Source of the DNA: AG25 sp035517615
GTDB lineage: Bacteria; Gemmatimonadota; Gemmatimonadetes; Gemmatimonadales; GWC2-71-9
Length of the DNA stretch: 64,000 nt
Reading direction: 5' to 3'
NCBI GenBank assembly: GCA_035517615.1
Contig: DATIYM010000001.1
Coordinates: forward strand, 1-64,000
The notes under the pieces were generated by a model. It did not search any database. It was not told where the DNA came from and saw nothing but the letters and a program-made list of their open reading frames with translations. How positions within the stretch are numbered: the first letter of the stretch is position 1; each line of letters opens with the position of its first letter. Below, in pieces: positions 49,895 through 56,802 of the stretch. The position numbers and the translations under genes were made by a program.

Positions 49895-51576
49895 CCGCGC
49901 CCCCCATGCAGGTTCCTACCGATATCGCCATCGCGCAGGCCGCGAAGCTGCGACCCGTTCACGACATCGCCGCCGAGCTCGGTCTCGCGGACGATGAAGT
50001 CGAGCTGTACGGCAAATACAAAGCGAAGGTCTTGCTCAACGCGCTCACCGCGCGTCGCTCGACCGGCCGGCTGGTGCTCGTCACCGGCATCAACCCGACT
50101 CCGGCCGGCGAGGGAAAGTCCACGGTCACCGTGGGCGTCACACAGGCGCTTAAGCGGCTCGGCAAGAACGCCGCGGTGTGCATCCGCGAGCCGTCGCTCG
50201 GGCCGGTCTTCGGGGTGAAGGGCGGTGCGTGCGGCGGGGGGTACGCACAGGTGATCCCGATGGAAGACATCAATCTCCACTTCACCGGAGACTTTCACGC
50301 GATCGCGAGCGCGCACAACCTGCTCTCGGCGCTGCTCGACTCGCACCTCCATCACGGCAATACGCTCGGGCTCGATACGCGGCGCGTCACGTGGCCGCGC
50401 ACGATCGACATGAACGATCGCGCGCTGCGCAACGTGATCGTTGGGCTCGGAGGATTGAACGGCGGCCCCGCGCGCGAAGACCGGTACGTCATCATTCCGG
50501 GCTCCGAGATCATGGCCATCATGGCGCTGGCCGGCGGGTTGGAAGATCTGGAAGCGCGTCTCGAGCGGGTTATCGTGGGCCTCACCCATGCCCGGCAGCC
50601 CGTTCGGGCGCGAGACCTGAAGGCGGGCGGTGCCATGACGCTGCTCCTCAAGGACGCCATTAACCCGAATCTGGTGCAGACGCTCGAAGGCGGGCCAGCG
50701 TTCATCCATTGCGGGCCGTTCGGCAACATTGCACACGGATGCAACTCGGTCGTGGCCACGAAGCTCGCGCTGACGTTGTGCGATATCGTGCTCACCGAAG
50801 CCGGATTCGGCGCCGATCTCGGCGCCGAGAAGTTCTTCGACATCAAGTGCCGGATGGCGGGACTCAACCCCGAAGCGGCGGTGATCGTCGCCACCGTGCG
50901 CGCGTTGAAGATGCACGGCGGTGTGGCCAAAGACCGGCTCCGCGACCCCGATGTGGCGGCGGTGCAGCGCGGCGCGGCGAATCTCAGGCGGCATATCCGC
51001 AATGTGAAGCAATTCGGCGTTCCCGCCGTCGTGGCGCTGAACCGCTTCCTGACCGACTCCGACGCCGAGCTGCAGGCCGTGCGAGACGAGTGCGCCGCGG
51101 AAGGCGTGGGCGTCGAGTTGTGCGAGGTGTGGGAGAAGGGCGGGGACGGGGGAATCGCGGTTGGCCAGGCGATCCTGCGGCTGCTGGAGCAGCGCACCGC
51201 GAAATTCAAGCCGCTGTACGACGAGAAACGCCCGATCCGCGAGAAGATCGAGACCATCGCCACCCGCATCTATGGCGCGGCCGGCGTCGCGTTCAGTCCC
51301 GCCGCCGAACGGGCGCTGGAACAGCTCCCGGGACTGGGGCTGGGCGAGACTCCGGTGTGTATGGCGAAGACGCAGTACTCCTTCAGCGACGATCCGGCAA
51401 AGCTGGGCGCCCCCACCGGGTATACGCTCCAGGTGCGGGACATCCTGCCGTCGGCCGGCGCCGGCTTTGTGGTGGCCCTCGCGGGCGACATCATGACCAT
51501 GCCGGGACTGTCCAAAACGCCCGCGGCCGAGAAAATTCGCGTGCATCCTGACGGGACTATCGAGGGACTGTTTTGA
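49891..51576 (+). CDS. fhs: Formate--tetrahydrofolate ligase
   Basis: Fhs activates formate as 10-formyl-THF for purine synthesis and fMet-tRNA. The nucleotide site TGINPTPAGEGKSTVTVG, REPSLGPVFGVKGGACGGGYAQVIPMEDINLHFTGD, the HCGPFGNIAHGCNSV motif and EAGFGADLGAEKFFDIKCR are present. Length is 561 residues, near the usual 555-560. ATG 49891 lies in an ATGA overlap with tatD; ATG 49906 is a near alternative. Confidence 0.97.
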   Translation: MTAPPMQVPTDIAIAQAAKLRPVHDIAAELGLADDEVELYGKYKAKVLLNALTARRSTGRLVLVTGINPTPAGEGKSTVTVGVTQALKRLGKNAAVCIREPSLGPVFGVKGGACGGGYAQVIPMEDINLHFTGDFHAIASAHNLLSALLDSHLHHGNTLGLDTRRVTWPRTIDMNDRALRNVIVGLGGLNGGPAREDRYVIIPGSEIMAIMALAGGLEDLEARLERVIVGLTHARQPVRARDLKAGGAMTLLLKDAINPNLVQTLEGGPAFIHCGPFGNIAHGCNSVVATKLALTLCDIVLTEAGFGADLGAEKFFDIKCRMAGLNPEAAVIVATVRALKMHGGVAKDRLRDPDVAAVQRGAANLRRHIRNVKQFGVPAVVALNRFLTDSDAELQAVRDECAAEGVGVELCEVWEKGGDGGIAVGQAILRLLEQRTAKFKPLYDEKRPIREKIETIATRIYGAAGVAFSPAAERALEQLPGLGLGETPVCMAKTQYSFSDDPAKLGAPTGYTLQVRDILPSAGAGFVVALAGDIMTMPGLSKTPAAEKIRVHPDGTIEGLF

Positions 51577-51968
51577 TGGCCAAAGACGCGGTAGGGATCG
51601 TGGCCGCCGACGGCGCCCCCAAGGCGATTGGGCCGTACAGCCAGGCGGTGATCTACAATGAACTCGTATACACGGCCGGCCAGCTCGCGCTCGATCCGCA
51701 CACCAATGAGCTCGTGGGTAGGACCACTGCCGAGCAGACCGATCAGGTGCTTAAGAACCTCGCAGCGGTCTTGAAGGCGGCCGGCTCCGGGCTTCCGTTT
51801 GTCCTCAAAACGACCGTGTATCTGCTCGATATGGGGGACTTCCCGGCCATGAACGAGGTGTACGGGCGGCATTTCGGGCCCCACAAGCCCGCTCGCGCCA
51901 CCCTCCAGGCCGCTGCCCTTCCCAAGGGTGCCCGGATCGAAATCGAAGCGGTCGCGCGCCTGGCCTAG
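51576..51968 (+). CDS. ridA: RidA-family enamine/imine deaminase
   Basis: RidA hydrolyses reactive 2-aminoacrylate formed by PLP enzymes. The 130-residue trimer-forming protein has AIGPYSQAVIYNELVYTAGQLALDP and the catalytic Arg in HKPARATLQAAALPKGARIEIEAVA. ATG 51576 overlaps the fhs stop (TGATG); TTG 51573 is one codon earlier. It closes the long operon that began at rimP. Confidence 0.94.
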   Translation: MAKDAVGIVAADGAPKAIGPYSQAVIYNELVYTAGQLALDPHTNELVGRTTAEQTDQVLKNLAAVLKAAGSGLPFVLKTTVYLLDMGDFPAMNEVYGRHFGPHKPARATLQAAALPKGARIEIEAVARLA

Positions 51969-52022
51969 ATCGGCTGCAACTTTTCTCGATGCCGACGCGT
52001 CCTAGTCGGGGATGGGGGCATC

Positions 52023-52772
52023 ATGCGCCAGAAGGTAGTCCTGTCGCCGACCGACAGCATCGTCAGGCCACGGTACGAGCCTGCGGTGCTGTCACTGACG
52101 TTTCTCGAAACCAAGCCCACTCGCCGCAAGCGGCACTCGGTCGAGCGCGGCGCCGTCTCGCTCGTGATTCATAGCCTGATCATCGCGCTCGCCTTGTACG
52201 CCACCCATCACGTGATCCACGCGGACGATACCGTCAAGGCTGACACCACCGTGGTGTTGTTGACGGCACCGAAAGCTCCCGAGCCGGCGCCAGCGGTACT
52301 CGAAGTGCCGGTAAAGGGATTCCAGAGTATCGTCGTGCCGACGGTCATTCCCGCCAACATCCCGCCGGTCAATCTGGCCGAGCACTTTGATCCGAACGAT
52401 TACACCGGGAAAGGCGTCGAGGGCGGACATGCCGATGGCGCGGCGCCCCTCGCGAACCAGCTGTATGCGGAAGCCGTGGTCGAAGAGAAACCGCTCCTCG
52501 TCTCCGCACCGCCGCTGCCGTATCCCGAGACCATGCGCCGGCTCGGCATCGAAGGCCGGGTGCTGTTGCAGGCGGTGGTGGACACGACCGGACGCGTCGA
52601 GCCGGGATCGATCAAGATCATGAGCAGTTCGAATTCCGCGTTCGATCAGCCAACCAGACTGTGGGTGCTCAAGGCGTTGTTCCGGCCGGCGCGGCTGCAT
52701 GGCGAAGCGGTCCGGGTGTTGATCAGCCAACCCGTGGATTACCACTTCGCGGTTTCCCGCTCGGGAGGTTAG
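52023..52772 (+). CDS. TonB-family energy transducer
   Basis: This 249-residue protein has a cytosolic N-terminus (about 45 residues with RRKRHSVERGAVS), one membrane helix (LVIHSLIIALALYATHHVI) and a Pro/Ala-rich periplasmic linker. A C-terminal TonB domain follows (PYPETMRRLGIEGRVLLQAVVDTTGRVEPGSIKIMSSSN, ALFRPARLHGEAVRV). The role is likely to deliver proton-motive energy to an outer-membrane receptor, but no ExbB/ExbD or receptor is in the window. GGGGG lies five bases before ATG 52023. Confidence 0.88.
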   Translation: MRQKVVLSPTDSIVRPRYEPAVLSLTFLETKPTRRKRHSVERGAVSLVIHSLIIALALYATHHVIHADDTVKADTTVVLLTAPKAPEPAPAVLEVPVKGFQSIVVPTVIPANIPPVNLAEHFDPNDYTGKGVEGGHADGAAPLANQLYAEAVVEEKPLLVSAPPLPYPETMRRLGIEGRVLLQAVVDTTGRVEPGSIKIMSSSNSAFDQPTRLWVLKALFRPARLHGEAVRVLISQPVDYHFAVSRSGG

Positions 52773-52909
52773 GCGCGCTTCAGCGCGAGCTGACGATACA
52801 GGACGACTGCCCCATGACTTGCTGCAGCAATCGACTCCAGCGCGCGGGGTCTCGGTACCAGTCCCAGGCACGCCGTACCAACCTGCCAATCGATCGTAAG
52901 AGCTCCGGG

Positions 52910-52938
52910 TTGTACGGACGTCGCGCGCCGCGTAGAGT
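52910..52938 (+). promoter_or_regulatory. Promoter of tRNA-Sec
   Basis: TTGTAC (52910-52915), a 17-base spacer and TAGAGT (52933-52938) lie upstream of the tRNA. Expected initiation near 52946 gives a short 5' leader of about 14 bases. The gap between the tonB-like gene and the tRNA otherwise shows nothing. Confidence 0.55.
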
Positions 52939-52959
52939 TCAGCCACACGACGATTACAG

Positions 52960-53053
52960 GGGGGCGGAGCGGGCCTGGTGGTCCGACTCGTCTTCAAAAC
53001 GAGCTGGAGTCCCAATGGACTTCGGTAGGTTCGATTCCTACACGCTCCCGCCA
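52960..53053 (+). tRNA. selC: tRNA-Sec (UCA anticodon)
   Basis: Folding by hand gives a complete selenocysteine tRNA of 94 bases with an encoded CCA. The long acceptor stem is GGGGGCGG with ACGCTCCC (seven pairs plus a terminal G-A). The 6-bp D stem CGGGCC/GGTCCG has a 4-base TGGT loop. The anticodon stem CTCGT/ACGAG closes the loop CTTCAAA, anticodon TCA at 52994-52996. A 7-bp variable arm (GGAGTCC/GGACTTC) and a T arm GTAGG-TTCGATT-CCTAC follow, then discriminator G and CCA (53051-53053). The 8+5 acceptor/T geometry, the 6-bp D stem, the long variable arm and UCA are the marks of bacterial tRNA-Sec. Confidence 0.95.
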
Positions 53054-53157
53054 GGTGACCTCGAATCGTTTGCACCGGCGGCAGCCGGCGGGCAAAGCAG
53101 ATGGAAACCACCCAGCCGTGCTCACGGTAGGGCCTGGACCGGGGGAGCGTCAACGGG

Positions 53158-54183
53158 ATGGACTTGAGAGCATTCTGGCTGGCCTGGAAGCGCGACATTC
53201 TGCGGTTCGCCGTCGCGTGCGTGGTCGCGCTGCTGCTTGGCGTGGCGGTGAACAAGGTGGTTGCCCGCACGCATTCGGCCGTCGAGCACGGCCTGCCGCG
53301 GCAGATCGAGGGCATTGTCGGCGCCATGGATGCCGACTTCCTGTCAGGCTCGCGACACACCGCCGAGACCTGGACGCACCGCGAGCATCTCGGCCGGGGC
53401 CAATCCGTCTGGATTCGGAACATGAACGGCGGCATCTCCGTCACGCCCGCGTCCGGCGATTCCCTCGAGGTCGCGGCCGTCAAGACCTATCACGCCGACA
53501 ATCCCGCAGCCGTGAAAATCGTGCGCGTTGCGGTGCCGAACGGCGTCGTACTCTGCGCGCTGTGGGAGGGCTCCGGTGCCCACTGCGGCAGCGGCGCCGA
53601 GTACAATCAAAAGAACCTCCGCCATGACGACGTCGCCGTGGACTTTACCGTACGCCTGCCGCGGGGAACCCTCCTCGACGCGAACACCGTCAATGGCTCG
53701 ATCCACGTCACCGGGGCGACCGCGCCGGTCACGGCTGCGACCGTCAACGGGCACGTCGAGATCGAGGGCGGCTTCGCTGGACCGGTGAACGCGACCACTA
53801 TCGATGGCAATATCCGGGTGGCGCTCCGCGCTGCAGAGCGTGCCGACACTGGGGCCGTGGTCCTGCGGACGATCAACGGCTCTCTGACGCTCGAGCTGCC
53901 CGCACGCGTCGACGCCTCCGTGGAGGCTCGGACGTTGAACGGCGCGATCGAAAGTGATTACCCGCTGGAGGAGAGCGGGCGCTTCGTAGGCCACCATTCG
54001 AAGGGAACCATCGGGACCGGAGGACGGCGCATCGAGTTGAACGCGGTCAACGGGTCGATCCGCCTCGCGAAAGCGGGCGAGATACGTGCGGTGCCGCCTA
54101 CGCCGCCCACGCCGCCCGCGCCGCCAGCGCCTCCCGACCCACCCGCGCCGCCTGGCGCGGCGGAGTCCATTCCCCACTCCTGA
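53158..54183 (+). CDS. Membrane-anchored DUF4097-type beta-helix protein
   Basis: The 341-residue protein has an N-terminal anchor (FAVACVVALLLGVAVNKVVA). A repeat-rich beta domain follows in which NG-turn strands recur: WIRNMNGGISVTPASGDSLEV, ANTVNGSIHVTG, ATVNGHVEIEGG, TTIDGNIRVAL, RTINGSLTLELP, RTLNGAIESDYP, NAVNGSIRLAKA. This is the pattern of DUF4097 putative adhesin proteins. A Pro-rich tail (VPPTPPTPPAPPAPPD) ends it. The function of the family is not established. ATG 53158 lies 105 bases after the tRNA, and the stop overlaps the CTG of the kinase gene. Confidence 0.8.
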   Translation: MDLRAFWLAWKRDILRFAVACVVALLLGVAVNKVVARTHSAVEHGLPRQIEGIVGAMDADFLSGSRHTAETWTHREHLGRGQSVWIRNMNGGISVTPASGDSLEVAAVKTYHADNPAAVKIVRVAVPNGVVLCALWEGSGAHCGSGAEYNQKNLRHDDVAVDFTVRLPRGTLLDANTVNGSIHVTGATAPVTAATVNGHVEIEGGFAGPVNATTIDGNIRVALRAAERADTGAVVLRTINGSLTLELPARVDASVEARTLNGAIESDYPLEESGRFVGHHSKGTIGTGGRRIELNAVNGSIRLAKAGEIRAVPPTPPTPPAPPAPPDPPAPPGAAESIPHS

Positions 54184-55067
54184 AGCACGCCGTCATCGTT
54201 CTCAATCCCGCGGCGGGCCGCGGCACGCTCCGTCATGAGGCGGCGGTGGTCAACGCATTCGAAAATCGTGGGTGGTCCGCGGAGCTGCATCGGACCGAGC
54301 GGCCCGGCCACGGCAGAGACCTCGCGTGCGCCGCGGCCCGGCGTGGTGAGTCCTGCATCGTCGCGATGGGCGGCGACGGCACCGTACACGACGTCGCCAA
54401 CGGCATCCTCGCGAGCGGCAGGGATGCGAGCTTGGGCGTGATCGCCGGAGGCACGGGGAACGATTTCGCGAAACTCGTCGGCGTGGACCGATGCGCGCCC
54501 GCTCGTGCGGTCGACATCATCACCGCCGGAACGATTCGCCGCTTCGACGTAGGCCGCGCCGGGGAGGAGTACTTCTGCAACACGCTCGGCCTGGGACTTG
54601 GTGCCGAGGTCGCGCGAGTCAGGAGCGGGATGCCCCGTCTTCCCGGAATATTGTCTTATCTTGTGCCCGTGGTTTCCGCGTTTTTCAAGTATTCGCCTCC
54701 GGACTGCGAGCTTACCGGTCCGGACTGGCGGGTTCGAGGCAAAGTCATGATGGTCGAGTGCTGCAATGGCACGACCGCGGGCGGATCGTACCGGTTTGCG
54801 CCCAACGCCGATCCGACGGACGGGTACCTCGATGTCTGCGTCGTGCGGCAGGTGTCCCTGCTGCGCTTCTGCACGGCTGTGCCGCGCGTCATGCGGGGCA
54901 CCCACGGCTCGCTGCCGGAGGTGGCGATCTTCCGGGTGGCGAGTCTTACCGTGCGGTGGGAGGACGGGCCACTGATGCTGCACCTGGATGGCGAGCTGCG
55001 GCTCTGGGAAAATGGCGAGTGCGTCGTGCAGCTCGAGCCCGAGCGCCTCGCGGTTCACGTCGCATGA
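54180..55067 (+). CDS. Diacylglycerol/lipid kinase (DAGK catalytic domain, YegS-like)
   Basis: This lipid kinase of 295 residues has the phosphate-binding KHAVIVLNPAAGRG at the N-terminus, MGGDGTVHDVANGIL with the GGDGT ATP loop, and LGVIAGGTGNDFAK. A C-terminal beta-sandwich (VMMVECCNGTTAGGSYRFAPNADPTDGYLDVCVV) follows. The conserved NPxxG lies before any ATG/GTG/TTG (the first is GTG 54246, which would delete it). CTG 54180, overlapping the previous TGA as CTGA, gives the perfect N-terminus MKHAVIVLNP. A CTG start is therefore proposed. The true lipid substrate is unknown. Confidence 0.88.
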   Translation: MKHAVIVLNPAAGRGTLRHEAAVVNAFENRGWSAELHRTERPGHGRDLACAAARRGESCIVAMGGDGTVHDVANGILASGRDASLGVIAGGTGNDFAKLVGVDRCAPARAVDIITAGTIRRFDVGRAGEEYFCNTLGLGLGAEVARVRSGMPRLPGILSYLVPVVSAFFKYSPPDCELTGPDWRVRGKVMMVECCNGTTAGGSYRFAPNADPTDGYLDVCVVRQVSLLRFCTAVPRVMRGTHGSLPEVAIFRVASLTVRWEDGPLMLHLDGELRLWENGECVVQLEPERLAVHVA

Positions 55068-55099
55068 GGCATCCGCGCATGCGGCATCCGCGCATGCGG
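55064..55099 (+). repeat. 15-base direct repeat at a start codon
   Basis: ATGAGGCATCCGCGC (55064-55078) and ATGCGGCATCCGCGC (55079-55093) are followed by ATGCGG. Each unit opens with an in-frame ATG, giving three possible starts (55064, 55079, 55094) for the next gene. Confidence 0.85.
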
Positions 55100-55558
55100 G
55101 CGTCGGCTGTGATCCTCGCGTGTCTGGTCGTGCCGCTGGCCGGCGCGGCGCAGCAGCTCGACACGCTGCCCGCGGCGGCGAAGACAGCGGCCGCTCCCGA
55201 CAGCGCGAAACAGATACGCCCCGCGACCGCGTTGTGGCGATCGCTGCTCATTCCGGGCTGGGGGCAGGCGAGTACCGGCCGGCATGTGACGGGTGCCGCG
55301 TTCGTGCTGTGGGAAGGCGTGACGATCATGATGACATTCCGCGCCATTCAGGAAGAGAACTACATGATCGCGGCGCAGGCCGATTCGTTCGACTTGCAAT
55401 CGAAACGCCAGCAGGTCCAGGATTGGACGGTGTTGTGGATCTTCAATCATTTCTTCGCCGGCGCCGAAGCGTATGTCTCGGCCCACCTGATGGACTTCCC
55501 CAAGGAGCTGAAGCTTGAAGCGCTGCCGCGCGGCCTCGCCGTCCGAATGTCTTTCTAG
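55064..55558 (+). CDS. DUF5683-like exported protein
   Basis: This 164-residue protein has a signal peptide (MRASAVILACLVVPLAGAAQQ) after a repeated MRHPR start. KQIRPATALWRSLLIPGWGQASTGRHVTGAAFVLWEGVTIMMTFRAI follows, then a DWTVLWIFNHFFAGAEAYVSAHLMDFP helix pair. The PGWGQ turn plus two hydrophobic helices is typical of DUF5683 proteins of Bacteroidetes and relatives. Function unknown. ATG 55064 overlaps the kinase stop (ATGA), but ATG 55094 gives a cleaner signal peptide. Its 3' end overlaps lpxH. Confidence 0.75.
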   Translation: MRHPRMRHPRMRASAVILACLVVPLAGAAQQLDTLPAAAKTAAAPDSAKQIRPATALWRSLLIPGWGQASTGRHVTGAAFVLWEGVTIMMTFRAIQEENYMIAAQADSFDLQSKRQQVQDWTVLWIFNHFFAGAEAYVSAHLMDFPKELKLEALPRGLAVRMSF

Positions 55559-56301
55559 GTCTCGACGCTGAAGCGCTTCAACTCCACGGCATCGCGGGTA
55601 ATGACGGCGTAGCGATAGCCGTCGAGCCACGCGCCCGGGTTGAGATAGGCACGTCCGTCGGGGAGCTGCTCGAGGCGCGGACGGTGCGTGTGCGCGAGCA
55701 CGACCAGCTCGAGCTCCGGCCTTCGTGCGAGCAGCGCCCGGGCATAGTCCGTTTGCGCGCGCGCGGCGCGTTCGAGGACGGCAGGATCGTGGGTATTGTC
55801 GGCCAGTCGGTGGGATAGCTTGTCGGCGAGCCAAAAGCCTACGTCGGGATGCAACGCCCGGAACAGACGAATGGTGACCGGATGGCGCGTCACGCGGTGC
55901 ATCAGCTTCGCGCTCCAATGTTGCTCGGTCAGGCCGTCGCCGTGCGCGACGAATGCCGCGCGTCCCGCGAGCGTCAGATCGGCTTCCCCCGCGTAGAAGG
56001 CGATCTGCAGGTCGCGGGTGAAGAATTCTCCGCCCCAGCGGTCGTGATTCCCGCCCACGAAGGTGATCGGAACCCCGCCGCGCCGCAGCGCATCGAGCTG
56101 CGCGACGACCGCGAAATGCCGTTTCGGGATGACGTGACCGTATTCGAACCAGAAGTCGAACAGATCACCGGCGATGAGCAGGGCGTCGCCGGGCTGCGGG
56201 ACCGCACGGAGGAACGCGGAGAACGCTGTCGACACCGCCGGCGGGGCCTGCCCGAGGTGGGCATCCGCGACGACGACGACGCGCGAGGGGAGCGCCGGCA
56301 C
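55555..56301 (-). CDS. lpxH: LpxH-like UDP-2,3-diacylglucosamine pyrophosphohydrolase
   Basis: This metallophosphoesterase of 248 residues is expected to make lipid X in lipid A synthesis. Metal motifs in order are VVADAHLG (DxH, with Ala where many have Ser), AGDLFDFWFEYG, VGGNHDRWGGEFF, FVAHGDGLTE and VLAHTHRPRLE. The GDLFDFWFEYG stretch with the long C-terminal helical insertion is closer to LpxH than to generic phosphoesterases. It has its own divergent region towards the thioesterase. The 3' end overlaps the DUF5683 gene by four bases. Confidence 0.82.
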   Translation of the reverse strand: MPALPSRVVVVADAHLGQAPPAVSTAFSAFLRAVPQPGDALLIAGDLFDFWFEYGHVIPKRHFAVVAQLDALRRGGVPITFVGGNHDRWGGEFFTRDLQIAFYAGEADLTLAGRAAFVAHGDGLTEQHWSAKLMHRVTRHPVTIRLFRALHPDVGFWLADKLSHRLADNTHDPAVLERAARAQTDYARALLARRPELELVVLAHTHRPRLEQLPDGRAYLNPGAWLDGYRYAVITRDAVELKRFSVET

Positions 56302-56348
56302 GGCCCCAACCTAGAAACGGCGGAATTGACCCGCAAGCACCGCGCCAT

Positions 56349-56377
56349 TTGACATTTCCCCGGCCGATGTCGATGTT
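56349..56377 (+). promoter_or_regulatory. Promoter of the thioesterase operon
   Basis: TTGACA (56349-56354), a 17-base spacer and GATGTT (56372-56377). The GTG at 56386 follows after eight bases with no RBS, so this is another probable leaderless start. It is the likely promoter for the outer-membrane gene set up to 64000. Confidence 0.6.
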
Positions 56378-56385
56378 GCCCTCGC

Positions 56386-56802
56386 GTGATCAGTACCATC
56401 ACCTTGCGCGTCAACTACTCCGAAACGGATCAGATGGGCGTTGTGTACCACGCGAATTACCTCGTGTGGTTCGACCGGGCGCGCACCGAGCTGATGCGGA
56501 CCACCGGACTCACGTACCGAGAGCTGGAAGAGCAGGGCGTGTACCTCGCCGTGTCCGAAGCGCGTATCCGCTACACCGCTCCCGCCCGGTACGACGATCT
56601 GGTCGACATCCGCTGCTGGGTGCGCGAGCTGGCCTCCCGTCGGGTGACGTTCGGGTATGCGGTGACCCGCCACAGCACCGGCGAGCTGCTCGCGACCGGT
56701 GAGACGGCGCTTATCTCGCTCACCCACGAACACACCCTCACCCGCATTCCAGCGCATGTTGCGAAGCTGCTCGTTCCGGTCGCCGATCCGGTACGCGTCT
56801 AA
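56386..56802 (+). CDS. YbgC-type acyl-CoA thioesterase (hotdog fold)
   Basis: This 138-residue 4HBT hotdog enzyme opens with ITLRVNYSETDQMGVVYHANYLVWFDRARTELMRTTGL. The catalytic Asp lies in the DQMGVVYHANY motif. YbgC-like members act on short or long acyl-CoA near the Tol-Pal system, but no tol gene is nearby. Start GTG 56386 is set by homology and lies eight bases past the -10. The next gene overlaps its 3' end by 47 bases. Confidence 0.9.
   Translation: MISTITLRVNYSETDQMGVVYHANYLVWFDRARTELMRTTGLTYRELEEQGVYLAVSEARIRYTAPARYDDLVDIRCWVRELASRRVTFGYAVTRHSTGELLATGETALISLTHEHTLTRIPAHVAKLLVPVADPVRV

Noticed and set aside
49510..51546. 678-residue open frame antisense to fhs
   Set aside because: High-GC shadow of fhs: composition is His/Arg/Gly-rich with no motif, and the sense strand is a complete fhs gene.
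52773..53157. Small frames across 52661-53167 as protein genes
   Set aside because: They cover tRNA-Sec and the end of the tonB-like gene and have no coding character; the region is RNA gene plus flanks.
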